64,000 nucleotides of DNA from Oleiagrimonas soli (lineage in GTDB: Bacteria; Pseudomonadota; Gammaproteobacteria; Xanthomonadales; Rhodanobacteraceae): assembly GCF_000761445.1 (NCBI RefSeq), contig NZ_KN196470.1, forward strand, positions 1 to 64,000, read 5' to 3'. The notes under the pieces are model-generated. The model searched no databases. It was not told the origin of the DNA and worked only from the letters and a program-made list of their open reading frames with translations. This document shows positions 42,346-50,716 of this stretch, one piece after another; the stretch's first letter is position 1, and every line of letters begins with the position of its first letter. Made by a program: the position numbers and the translations under genes.

Positions 42346-43686
42346 ATGGATGAACTCAACAAACTGGAAGAAAAAAGGATGAATGACATAAATTTACCAG
42401 CTGTGATCCACAACACGAGCCCAGCATTGATCGCTTTGACGCAAGCTCTTGGTGTGCCACGGGATGTGATTGCAAGCGATGATGAAATTCAAGCTGCTTG
42501 GGGAAACCTTCCGCGAGCGATGCAACGAATACCACCCGAGCTCAGAGATAAAGGCATGGCTCGCATGTGTGTCGCAGTCGCCTCGGGATTATTCGATAGT
42601 GCCATCAACTACGTCTGGAATGCTTCAGAAGTAGAGCTTCGTAATAAGATCAAGCGTTTTGGCCTGAATGTCGTTGAGCAAGTCACTACTAAAAAAGATT
42701 TTGACGAATCAAAGTTAAATGACCTCAAATCCGCTGAACTTCTATCTCTTTGCCTACAATTGAACTTAATAACGGAGGATGGATATTTCTTTCTTGACCA
42801 ATGTCGAGATATAAGAAACAACTTTTCTGCAGCACATCCCACCATCGGCGACATCGATGATCATGAGTTCATTGTCTTTGTGAGCCGCTGCGCGAAATAC
42901 GCTTTAGGCAACGAGCAAAACCCTGTCGGAGTAGATATTCAAGGCTTCATGAACGCCCTGAAAGTAGGAAGATTCAGCCAAGAGCAAGCTAATGAGTGGA
43001 TTCAAAGACTAAATAACACACACCAAGCTCAGCGGGAGCTCCTTTTTGGTTCCATGCACGGAATTTACTGTGACCCATCAAGCAGTGAAGAAGCGAGACT
43101 CAATGCTCTGGGAATAGTACAAAATTATCGCGACACCCTATCTCCAGCCACGCGCTCCCAGCTTATCGATCGGCACCAAGACTACATCGCTGGTGGAGAC
43201 GGAGCACGGCACAAAGCATCACAGCAATTTTTTGAAAAGCTTGGGCTCTTGGGGTTACTCGGAGATTCGGAGAGGCACGCCCTAATTTCTAATGCTTGTA
43301 AGCGGCTAATGGGCGTCCACCAAGCATACGACAACTTTTATAATGAACCACCATTTGCTGAGCGCGTATTTTATCTCGTTTCAGATGGCGCAATTCCAGA
43401 TACAGCAAAAAATGAATTAGTGACAACAGTTGTTACCTGCGCCGTAGGCAATCAATATGGGATTTCAAACGCCGCCACACCCTTCTACCATCATATAATA
43501 CGAAACTTCTCGCCAGCAGAAGTTTCAATCATGCTTACACTCTCCACAACCACAGACACCATCCTTGGACATCGAGTAAGGTCCTATCCCCGCTGTCATA
43601 GTGCATTTAAAGAGCTGGCGAAAATGATCAACCCATCCTCGGTGCCAACAGCGACCCGATCCATTTACGAACAATGGTTACGGTAA
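42346..43686 (+). CDS. candidate HEPN-domain defence/toxin protein
   Basis: The 446-aa soluble protein matches no family I can name. Residues 157-164 read RNNFSAAH, an R-x6-H motif of the HEPN RNase type, set in the helical context ECxxLDQCRDIRNN...AAHP found in abortive-infection and toxin HEPN proteins. The second half is helical, with cysteines at 363 and 418 regions but no clear motif. Composition is far more AT-rich than all neighbours. The ATG at 42379 has the better ribosome-binding site (GGAAG, 8 bases) and may be the true start. No antitoxin or methylase partner is adjacent. Confidence 0.6.
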   Translation: MDELNKLEEKRMNDINLPAVIHNTSPALIALTQALGVPRDVIASDDEIQAAWGNLPRAMQRIPPELRDKGMARMCVAVASGLFDSAINYVWNASEVELRNKIKRFGLNVVEQVTTKKDFDESKLNDLKSAELLSLCLQLNLITEDGYFFLDQCRDIRNNFSAAHPTIGDIDDHEFIVFVSRCAKYALGNEQNPVGVDIQGFMNALKVGRFSQEQANEWIQRLNNTHQAQRELLFGSMHGIYCDPSSSEEARLNALGIVQNYRDTLSPATRSQLIDRHQDYIAGGDGARHKASQQFFEKLGLLGLLGDSERHALISNACKRLMGVHQAYDNFYNEPPFAERVFYLVSDGAIPDTAKNELVTTVVTCAVGNQYGISNAATPFYHHIIRNFSPAEVSIMLTLSTTTDTILGHRVRSYPRCHSAFKELAKMINPSSVPTATRSIYEQWLR

Positions 43687-43702
43687 TTTTTCGGCAAAAA
43701 AA

Positions 43703-43717
43703 TGGCTCCAGGTTCGC
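43703..43717. repeat. right short inverted repeat around the cargo gene
   Basis: TGGCTCCAGGTTCGC is the partner of 42268-42282 (13 of 15 matches as reverse complement), 17 bases beyond the cargo stop. Confidence 0.5.
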
Positions 43718-43860
43718 CTACCTGCGTTTGAAATCGGACTTGACCCGTGAAAGCTGGGCGCAAGGCGCGCTTCTGAACGTCCACGCCTGACCGGAAGTAG
43801 CCTGTCGCTCAATGAAGGCGAAATAGCTGCTTCTTGCCAGATGATCCAGCCTGCAATTCT

Positions 43861-44094
43861 TCCCCTTCGGCAGCGGCGGAGGGTGGAGGATCAGGCCCGC
43901 AGGGTGGCGCACAGGGATGTGCGCCAGTTCGTCGTCAGGTCAGGATGACCTGTCGGCGAACCCCCGGAGCCCGGAGCGAACCCGGAGCGCCGCAGGCGCG
44001 TAGGGCGCGGACGCTGGGGTCTCCTTCTTTTGGTTCGTTTTCTTGGAGAAGCAAGAAAATGAACCCGGCCGGTGCAGCCGGACGGAACGCTCTT
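43861..44094. repeat. right copy of the 234-bp inverted repeat
   Basis: Mirror of 41934-42167. Its stems are at 43987-43999 (GCGCC/GGCGC) and 44032-44065 (GGTTCGTTTTCTTG arm). Both stems pair fully although their sequence differs from the left copy, so changes are compensatory. A GCGCACAGGGATGTGCGC hairpin and CAGGT/ACCTG hairpin are shared by both copies. Confidence 0.9.
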
Positions 44095-44138
44095 AAAAAA
44101 CCCCAACGACACGCCAAGCACCAACCAGGCGTCAGGCG

Positions 44139-45026
44139 TCAGGCGTCCTCGTCGGTCGCAAACCCTTCCCGCGTCCCCCGATGAATCACGTCATCGGAAT
44201 CGAGCACATCCCGCGCCCGAATCGACGGCTGATTCGCCAACCGCGCATAAATCGGCGTGAAGTCCGGCAAGGTCGCCTCGAACAACTGCTCGAAGCTGTC
44301 GATGACGAAGTAGGTCTGCTGATAGGTATCGATGCGGTACTGCGCGCGCATGATGCGCTCCAGATCGAAACCGATGCGATTGGGCGCATCCGACTCCAGG
44401 CAGTAGATCGACTCGCCCTTGGAACTGACGATGCCGGCGCCGTAGATGCGCAGGCCCGCGGCGGTGCGGATCAGGCCGAATTCGACCGTGTACCAGTACA
44501 GCCGCGTGAGGTTGAGCAGCGCTTCCTCGCTGATGCCGTGCGCCTTCAGCGCACCGCGGCCGTAGGCTTCCATGTAGTCGGCGAAGATCGGGTTCATCAG
44601 CAGCGGCACGTGGCCGAACAGGTCGTGGAACAGGTCCGGCTCGGAGATGTAGTCGATCTGCTCGGGCTTGCGGATCCACCAGGTGACCGGGAAGCGGCGG
44701 TTGGCCAGGTGCTCGAAGAAGGTGTACTCGGGCAGCAGGCCTTCGACGCCGACCAGCTCCCAGCCGGTGGCTTCGCGCAGGATCGGGTTGAGTTCGCTGA
44801 ATTTCGGAATCGCATCCGCCGTCATCTGCAGCACGTTCTGGCTGTCCAGGAATTCCTGGCAGGCGCGTCCGGCCAGCACCTCGCGCTGACGCGCGAACAG
44901 TTCGCCCCAGACGTGGTGATCGACGCTGGTGTAGTCGTCCCACGGCTGCTCGACCACGCCAGTGGCGTAGACCGGGATGGTGCCGCGATCGGTCTGCTGG
45001 TGTTCGACGCGTCGTGGGGTGTTCAT
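44139..45026 (-). CDS. phhA: phenylalanine 4-monooxygenase
   Basis: Iron- and pterin-dependent hydroxylase converting phenylalanine to tyrosine. The 295-aa protein has the two iron-binding histidines in FHDLFGHVPLL (His134, His139) and the glutamate in YWYTVEFGL (about 182), plus the pterin-site region. I chose the ATG at 45026; an in-frame ATG at 45137 adds residues encoded by the divergent promoter. It is divergent from an Lrp-family gene, its likely regulator. It begins 45 bases beyond the right repeat. Confidence 0.95.
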   Translation of the reverse strand: MNTPRRVEHQQTDRGTIPVYATGVVEQPWDDYTSVDHHVWGELFARQREVLAGRACQEFLDSQNVLQMTADAIPKFSELNPILREATGWELVGVEGLLPEYTFFEHLANRRFPVTWWIRKPEQIDYISEPDLFHDLFGHVPLLMNPIFADYMEAYGRGALKAHGISEEALLNLTRLYWYTVEFGLIRTAAGLRIYGAGIVSSKGESIYCLESDAPNRIGFDLERIMRAQYRIDTYQQTYFVIDSFEQLFEATLPDFTPIYARLANQPSIRARDVLDSDDVIHRGTREGFATDEDA

Positions 45027-45121
45027 GGCGTGACTCCGGATGAAACGTGTAGGCCTCATCAGCATAGACAGATGCGCGCGCAAGATGGTTGCCGACTTGC
45101 GCTGAACAACCCTCAAGGCGC

Positions 45122-45153
45122 AATATTCTTTCAACAAATGTCATTTTTTGACG
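45122..45153. promoter_or_regulatory. AT-rich operator region between phhA and the Lrp gene
   Basis: AATATTCTTTCAAC (45122-45135) resembles Lrp-type sites, and TGTCA-TTTTT-TGACG (45139-45153) is a short inverted repeat. Both sit in an otherwise GC-rich 142-bp divergent gap where an Lrp-family protein would control both genes. Confidence 0.45.
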
Positions 45154-45168
45154 ATTTGATGTCGCATC

Positions 45169-45648
45169 ATGGCCATTGACCGCACGGATCGGCGCATTCT
45201 CGAAGTGCTGCAGCGCGAGGGGCGCATCACCAATGCCGAGCTGGCCGAGCAGGTCAGTCTGTCGGCTTCGGCGTGCTTGCGCCGGGTGCAGCGGCTGGAG
45301 GCAGCGGGTGTGATCGCCGGCTACGCCGCGCAGGTCGATCCGCAGTCGGTGGGGCTGGGTCTGCAGGCCTTCGTGCGCGTGCAGCTCAAGCAGCATGACG
45401 GCGAGACCATCGAGCGCTTCGTCGATCTGGTCAACGGCTGGGACGAGGTCGCCGCCTGCCACGCGCTGACCGGCGACATGGACTACCTGCTGCACATCCA
45501 CGTGGCCGATCTGGAGCATTTCTCGCGCTTCCTGCTGGATCAGCTGCTGAACACGGCCGGCGTGGCCGACGTCAATTCCAGTTTCGTGCTGCGCACGGTC
45601 AAGCGCGCGGCGTCGCTGCCGCTGACCCAGTTGGAAGAGGCCCGCTGA
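45169..45648 (+). CDS. Lrp/AsnC family transcriptional regulator
   Basis: The 159-aa protein has an N-terminal winged helix (DRTDRRILEVLQREGRITNA ... LSASACLRRVQRLEAAGVI) and a C-terminal RAM domain (about 70-145) that binds amino acids. Divergence from phhA suggests control by phenylalanine or tyrosine, as reported for such pairs in xanthomonads and pseudomonads; that is inference. The ATG is set by homology, since no ribosome-binding site is visible upstream. Confidence 0.93.
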   Translation: MAIDRTDRRILEVLQREGRITNAELAEQVSLSASACLRRVQRLEAAGVIAGYAAQVDPQSVGLGLQAFVRVQLKQHDGETIERFVDLVNGWDEVAACHALTGDMDYLLHIHVADLEHFSRFLLDQLLNTAGVADVNSSFVLRTVKRAASLPLTQLEEAR

Positions 45649-45725
45649 GCGAGGCTGACGTCTCGGCGATGCCTGCGCCGTCCTCGCACACATCGCGCTG
45701 CACGGCCTTGCCATGATCGTGATCC

Positions 45726-45739
45726 CGGCGAACGCCGGA
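45726..45739. repeat. short palindrome, REP-like
   Basis: CCGGCGAACGCCGG is a perfect 5-bp-arm hairpin in the 283-bp gap between the Lrp gene and plsC-like gene, in the style of short intergenic REP-type repeats. Only one copy is seen here. Confidence 0.3.
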
Positions 45740-45931
45740 CAAACGCGAAGCACGCAGAGCATCCGAAGGGCGGCCCCAAAGAGGCGAGTGCAGCGAGTCA
45801 CCCCGCGCCTGCCGCACGCAACATGGCCGCCGCCTGTGGCAGAAACGGGCAACCGGGAAACCGTCGCGATACGCATCGCCCGCCAACCTGCTGGCAGTGC
45901 ACACGGCGCGTCGCGTATCCTTGCAAGCTTG

Positions 45932-46741
45932 ATGAACACCTCCGCCTCGTCCACCGCCCGCGCACGCGACCCCTGGCGCGTCGTTCGCTACCTGTATCGC
46001 GTGCCGCTGCTGCTGCTGCACGTGATCGTCGCCGTCGTGCTGGCCATCAGCGTGTTCACCTGGGCGCGACAGACTGTCGACAAGGGCCGCGAGCCGCTGG
46101 CGCACCGCCTGATCCGCTGGTGGTCGCGCGTGCTGCTGCGCATCTTCGGCTTCCGCGTCTACCGCTACGGCGAACCGCTGCCGGATCCGGCCATGTTCGT
46201 GTGCAATCACTCCTCGTGGCTGGACATCGAACTGATGCACACCCAGCGCGCGGTGTGCTTCGTGGCCAAGGCCGAGATCGCGCGCTGGCCGCTGGTCGGC
46301 TGGCTGGCGTCCACCGGCGGCACCATTTTCCACCGTCGCGGCAACAACCACTCGCTCAGCGTGGTGATGAAGGAGATGACCCGGCGCCTGAACATCGGCC
46401 GCTCGGTGGCCGTGTTCCCCGAGGGCGGCACCAACGACGGGCGCACGCTGAAGGTGTTCCACGCGCGCATCTTCCAGGCCGCGCTGGACGCCGACGCCCA
46501 GGTGCAGCCGGCCGCGCTGCGCTTCATGCGCAACGGCGTGCGCTGCTACGACGCCGGCTTCCTGCCCGACGAAAGCTTCATGGGCAACTTCCTGCGCCTG
46601 CTCGGCGATCCGCCGCTGGACGTGGAAGTGCACTTCCTCAAGCCCGTGCCTCGCTTCGAGGCGGGCCGCAAGCGCATGGCCGAGACCGCGCGCCAGGCCA
46701 TCGCCGACGCACTGGACGGCGTGGGCGAGGGGGATCGGTGA
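45932..46741 (+). CDS. 1-acyl-sn-glycerol-3-phosphate acyltransferase (PlsC-like)
   Basis: The 269-aa membrane protein has an N-terminal helix (about 23-42) and the PlsC motifs NHSSWLDIE (HX4D, about 92-100), FPEGGTNDG and the central VCFVAKAEIARWPLVG. It acylates lysophosphatidic acid or a similar acceptor; it could also be a lipid A or ornithine-lipid acyltransferase paralogue. I chose the ATG at 45932; its stop overlaps the next gene as GTGA, so translation is coupled. Confidence 0.88.
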   Translation: MNTSASSTARARDPWRVVRYLYRVPLLLLHVIVAVVLAISVFTWARQTVDKGREPLAHRLIRWWSRVLLRIFGFRVYRYGEPLPDPAMFVCNHSSWLDIELMHTQRAVCFVAKAEIARWPLVGWLASTGGTIFHRRGNNHSLSVVMKEMTRRLNIGRSVAVFPEGGTNDGRTLKVFHARIFQAALDADAQVQPAALRFMRNGVRCYDAGFLPDESFMGNFLRLLGDPPLDVEVHFLKPVPRFEAGRKRMAETARQAIADALDGVGEGDR

Positions 46742-47748
46742 GCCTGCCTCGCGGCAACGACTTCCAGCCGCCGCGGCTGCTGCGCAACGGTCACATGCAG
46801 ACCATGTTGTCCTCCAGCAGCCTGCGTCGTCTGCTACTGCGCCCGCTGGCGCGCAAGGTCAACGAAGGCAGCGAGAACGTGCGCTTCACGCTGTCCGACG
46901 GCGTGCGCCTGACCGGCGCCATCACCCGGCAGAAGGTGCGCGACAAGGCGCGCGGCCTGGCCATCGTCTATCACGGCTGGGAAGGCAGCATCGACTCGTC
47001 CTACGTGCTGCAGACCGGCGCCAGCCTGCTCGACGCCGGCTGGGACGTGTTCCGCCTCAACTTCCGCGACCACGGCGACACCCATCACCTCAACGTCGGC
47101 CTGTTCCATTCGTGCCTGATCAACGAGGTGGTCGAGGCGACCGCCGAGGCCATCGCTCGCTTCCGCGCGCCCGACGCGCCGGTGACGCTGGCCGGCTTCT
47201 CTCTGGGTGGCAACTTCGCGCTGCGCGTGGCGCTGCGCGCGCCCGACTCGAAACTGCCGCTGGCGCACACCATCGCGGTGTGTCCGGTGATCGATCCGCA
47301 CGCGGGCCTGTTCTCGCTGGAGACCGCGCCGTGGATGTACGAGTGGTACTTCATGCACAAGTGGCGCGGCTCGCTCAAGCGCAAGCAGAAGCTGTACCCG
47401 CAGCAGGACTACTTCACCGACGAAGACCTGCGCCAGGGCCTGCGCGGCCTGACCCGCGTGCAGGTCGAGCGGCACACCGAGTTCGGCACGCTGGACGCCT
47501 ATCTGGACGGCTATTCGGTCAGCGGCGAGCGCCTGGCCGAGCTGAAGGTGCCGACCACCATCCTCACCGCCGAGGACGATCCGGTGATCCCGGTGAAGGA
47601 ATTCCGCGAACTGACGCTGCCGCCCGAGGTCGAGCTGGACATCGCACCGTACGGCGGCCACTGCAGCTTCATCGAGAACTGGAAGCTGCGCAGCTTCACC
47701 GACGGCTACATCACCGCGCGTTTCAACGCCGCCGCCGACCGTTCCTGA
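46738..47748 (+). CDS. YheT-like alpha/beta hydrolase
   Basis: The 336-aa protein of the YheT/abhydrolase-1 family starts LPRGNDFQPPRLLRNGHMQT, a hallmark N-terminus. The nucleophile elbow GFSLGG is at about 154-159, and the acid-histidine pair is in EDDPVIP and APYGGHCSF. The start is a GTG overlapping the preceding stop. Esterase or lipase activity is likely; the physiological substrate is unknown. Coupling to a PlsC-type gene hints at membrane lipid work. Confidence 0.87.
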   Translation: MSLPRGNDFQPPRLLRNGHMQTMLSSSSLRRLLLRPLARKVNEGSENVRFTLSDGVRLTGAITRQKVRDKARGLAIVYHGWEGSIDSSYVLQTGASLLDAGWDVFRLNFRDHGDTHHLNVGLFHSCLINEVVEATAEAIARFRAPDAPVTLAGFSLGGNFALRVALRAPDSKLPLAHTIAVCPVIDPHAGLFSLETAPWMYEWYFMHKWRGSLKRKQKLYPQQDYFTDEDLRQGLRGLTRVQVERHTEFGTLDAYLDGYSVSGERLAELKVPTTILTAEDDPVIPVKEFRELTLPPEVELDIAPYGGHCSFIENWKLRSFTDGYITARFNAAADRS

Positions 47749-47903
47749 AACGCATCCCATCGGGCGGGTGCGCTTCGCCATCTGCTCGCGCATGGGCAGC
47801 GCTCGCCCTGCACGCGGCGTTTCGATGGCACCGAAGGCCATGTGCCGCGGCTCTCTGACGCCTTGGCTGGGCCATATGACTGTCGAACGCCGCGCCGCGT
47901 TGC

Positions 47904-49379
47904 TCAGTCGGCCGGCACGCAGCGTGCGCTGGCCCATTCCCGCAACGCCTGCACCCGCTCGGCCATCAGCACCGATAGCGGCCGCGTGCCGCGCAGCGCG
48001 TTCTCCAGCAACGCCTGATTCAGCGTGCCGACGCCGCCGGCCGCGTCGTACAGCGCGCTGACGATGGCCTGCTCGATCTCGGCGCCGGAGAAGCCCTCGC
48101 TGAGCGCGGCCAGCGCCGGCATGTCGAAGTTCGCCGGGTCCAGTTCGCGCCGGCGCAGGTGCAGCGCGAAGATTTCCTCGCGCACGTCGGCGCTCGGCAG
48201 GTCGACGAAGAAGATTTCGTCGAAACGGCCCTTGCGCAGCAGTTCCGGCGGCAGTTGGTCGACCGCATTGGCGGTGGCGACCACGAACACGCGCGCCTTG
48301 TGCTCGGCCATCCAGGTCAGCAGGTAGCCGAGCACGCGCCGCGACACGCCGCCGTCCTCGCCGCCGCCGGCCAGACCCTTCTCGATTTCGTCGATCCACA
48401 GCACGCACGGCGCCAGCAGCTCGGTCGACTGCAGCGCCTCGCGCAGGTTGCGCTCGGTCTCGCCGTGGAACTTGTTGTACAGCGTGCCGAAGTCCAGCCG
48501 CACCAGCGGCGCGCCGAAACCGCCGGCGATGGCCTTCGCCGCCAGGCTCTTGCCGCAGCCCTGCACGCCCAGCAGCAGCACCCCCTTGGGCGGATCGAGC
48601 CTGGGCGCGTTTTCGCCGCCGAGGAACACCGGCCGCCGGCGCTGGACCCACTGCTTGACCCGGGCCAGCCCGGCGACATCCGCGAAGCCGGCGGTGTCGT
48701 ACTCGAAATGCAGCAGACCGGAGCGGTTGAGCAGCTCGAACTTGGCCTGCATCAGGCGCGGCAGATCGTCCGGCCCCAGCGCGTCGTCGTCGTGGATCAG
48801 CTTGCGCACGATGCGCCGCGCGTCGACGCGGGTCAGGCCCAGCAGGTTGCGCACGATCAGGCGCGCGGCCTCGCCGTCGACTTCCAGCTTGCGCCCGGTC
48901 TCGCGCTGCCAGGCGACCGCCTCGCTGCGCAGCAGGCCGGCCATGGCCTTGAGGTCCGGCAGGCTCAGGCGCACGGTGGTCGCCAGCCGTTCCAGTTCGT
49001 CCGGCAGTTCGATCTTGGCGCCGACCAGCACCAGCGTGTGCGGCGCGCTGCGCTGGCGCTGCACGATTTCGCGCAGCATGCGCCGCGTCATCGCGTAGCC
49101 CAGGTAGGGCTGCAGGTCGAACAGCAGATAGATGCCGGCGGTGTCGTGCTCGCGGATGGCTTCCAGCGTGCGCGAGACGTCCGGCACCACGTGGGTCTCG
49201 GGCTGCTCGAAATCCAGCCGCGTCAGGCCGTCGGTGATGGTCCAGCGCCACAGCGGGCGCAGGTGCTGACCGATGACGTGACGGAAACTGTCGATCACGC
49301 GCTGCTCGTCCAGCGTCTCGATCACGATCAACGGCGTCGCCGCGCGCACCAGCGTGCCCAGGTCCTTCAGGTCGTTCAT
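47904..49379 (-). CDS. Ycf46-like AAA+ ATPase
   Basis: The 491-aa protein has an N-terminal non-ATPase half (about 1-240) and a C-terminal AAA module: Walker A GVQGCGKSLAAK (about 268-279), Walker B CVLWIDEIEKGL (about 323-334) and a second region of homology with RKGRFDEIFFVDLP. This two-part layout is that of Ycf46-type ATPases of cyanobacteria and proteobacteria. The role is unclear, and no partner is adjacent. I chose the ATG at 49379; frames upstream lack support. Confidence 0.85.
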   Translation of the reverse strand: MNDLKDLGTLVRAATPLIVIETLDEQRVIDSFRHVIGQHLRPLWRWTITDGLTRLDFEQPETHVVPDVSRTLEAIREHDTAGIYLLFDLQPYLGYAMTRRMLREIVQRQRSAPHTLVLVGAKIELPDELERLATTVRLSLPDLKAMAGLLRSEAVAWQRETGRKLEVDGEAARLIVRNLLGLTRVDARRIVRKLIHDDDALGPDDLPRLMQAKFELLNRSGLLHFEYDTAGFADVAGLARVKQWVQRRRPVFLGGENAPRLDPPKGVLLLGVQGCGKSLAAKAIAGGFGAPLVRLDFGTLYNKFHGETERNLREALQSTELLAPCVLWIDEIEKGLAGGGEDGGVSRRVLGYLLTWMAEHKARVFVVATANAVDQLPPELLRKGRFDEIFFVDLPSADVREEIFALHLRRRELDPANFDMPALAALSEGFSGAEIEQAIVSALYDAAGGVGTLNQALLENALRGTRPLSVLMAERVQALREWASARCVPAD

Positions 49380-49491
49380 GCGTCCCCCAACGTATCGCGC
49401 GAACGATAGCAGAAGCCCGCGCGCGGTCACGCCGGTTTCATGCCCGGCGGTGTAGTCTGGTAGGCCCGAAACGTCCCTGGAGCCACGCCCC

Positions 49492-50586
49492 ATGCGCATG
49501 CTGTTCGGTATCGTGCTCGCCGCCCTCGCCGTGTCGGCGCAGGCCGCCCCGCCCCTTCAGCGATTGAGCCTGCCGCCGGGATTCCACATCGCGGTGTACT
49601 CGGACCAGACCCCCGGCGCGCGCGAACTGGCGCGCGGCCCGGACGGCACCATCTACGTCGGCTCCAACGCCGGCCAGATCTACGCGCTGACCGATACCGG
49701 CCACGACGGTCGCGCCGACCGCGTGCGGACGATCGCGCGCGGACTGCGCAATCCGATCGGCGTCGCTTTCCACGACGGCGACCTGTATGTGTCGGCCATC
49801 GACCGCATCCTGGTGCTGCGCGACATCGGCGATCACTTGAGCGATCCGCCGAAACCGCAGCTGGTCACCGACCAGCTGCCCGACAAGGCGCACCACGGCG
49901 GCAAGTTTCTGGCCTTCGGCCCGGACGGCAAGCTGTACGTGCCGGTCGGCGCGCCGTGCAACATCTGCGAACCGCCGCTGCCGTTCGCCGCGCTGTGGCG
50001 CATGAACCCGGACGGCAGTCATCGCGAACTGGTCGCGCGCGGCATCCGCAACACCGTCGGCTTCGACTGGCAGCCGGGCAGCGGCAAGCTGTGGTTCACC
50101 GACAACGGCCGCGACATGATGGGCGACGACATGCCCAGCGACGAGCTGAACCGCGTCGACCGCCTCGGCGAGCACTTCGGCTACCCGTACTGCCACCAGG
50201 GCGACACGCCCGATCCGGAATACGGCAAGGGCCATCCGTGCAAGGACTACGCGCCGCCCGCGGCCAAGCTCGGCGCGCACGTGGCCTCGCTCGGCATGCG
50301 CTTCTACACCGGCACGATGTTCCCGGCGCGCTTCCACGGCGCGATCCTGATCGCCGAACACGGCTCCTGGAACCGCAGCAAGAAGAGCGGCTACCGGGTG
50401 ATGGCCGTGCGCGTGAAGGGCGACCACGTGCTGCAGCAGGTGCCGCTCGTCACCGGCTTCGAGCAGAACGAAAGCGCCTGGGGCCGCCCGGCCGACGTGC
50501 TGCCGCTGCCCGACGGCAGCGTGCTGATCAGCGACGATCTGGCCGGCGCGGTCTACCGCGTGACCTATCGGTCGCCGACATCGTGA
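49492..50586 (+). CDS. sorbosone dehydrogenase-like / PQQ-type beta-propeller protein
   Basis: The 364-aa protein has a signal peptide (FGIVLAALAVSAQA) and a six-bladed propeller pattern (GPDGTIYVGSNAGQIYALTD, GIRNTVGFDWQPGSGKLWF, AEHGSWNRSKKSGYRV) as in L-sorbosone dehydrogenase and PQQ-dependent sugar dehydrogenases. A Cys pair PCNICEPPLP lies near residue 160. The catalytic cofactor is inferred from family. It is divergent from the Ycf46-like gene. Confidence 0.85.
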   Translation: MRMLFGIVLAALAVSAQAAPPLQRLSLPPGFHIAVYSDQTPGARELARGPDGTIYVGSNAGQIYALTDTGHDGRADRVRTIARGLRNPIGVAFHDGDLYVSAIDRILVLRDIGDHLSDPPKPQLVTDQLPDKAHHGGKFLAFGPDGKLYVPVGAPCNICEPPLPFAALWRMNPDGSHRELVARGIRNTVGFDWQPGSGKLWFTDNGRDMMGDDMPSDELNRVDRLGEHFGYPYCHQGDTPDPEYGKGHPCKDYAPPAAKLGAHVASLGMRFYTGTMFPARFHGAILIAEHGSWNRSKKSGYRVMAVRVKGDHVLQQVPLVTGFEQNESAWGRPADVLPLPDGSVLISDDLAGAVYRVTYRSPTS

Positions 50587-50716
50587 TCGCCGCGGCCGAG
50601 CTGGACGACCCACGCTGCCCGCAGGCCGACATCGCCCGCCCGGCGCGCGTGACGCCTTTGCGATCCGGCGCAGCGAACCCCACCTTCCATCCCACCGATT
50701 CCGCCAAGGAGATGCC

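Larger units (their letters stand above)
42168..43860. mobile_element. AT-rich accessory segment between inverted repeats
   Basis: This 1.7-kb insert differs sharply in composition from its neighbours: line 42721-42780 holds 24 G/C in 60, against 47 in 40561-40620. It carries one gene. The 178 bases before the gene and 174 after it are non-coding. A 15-base inverted pair closely brackets the gene. No integrase or transposase is present, so movement would rely on recombination between the flanking repeats or on functions in trans. Confidence 0.6.
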
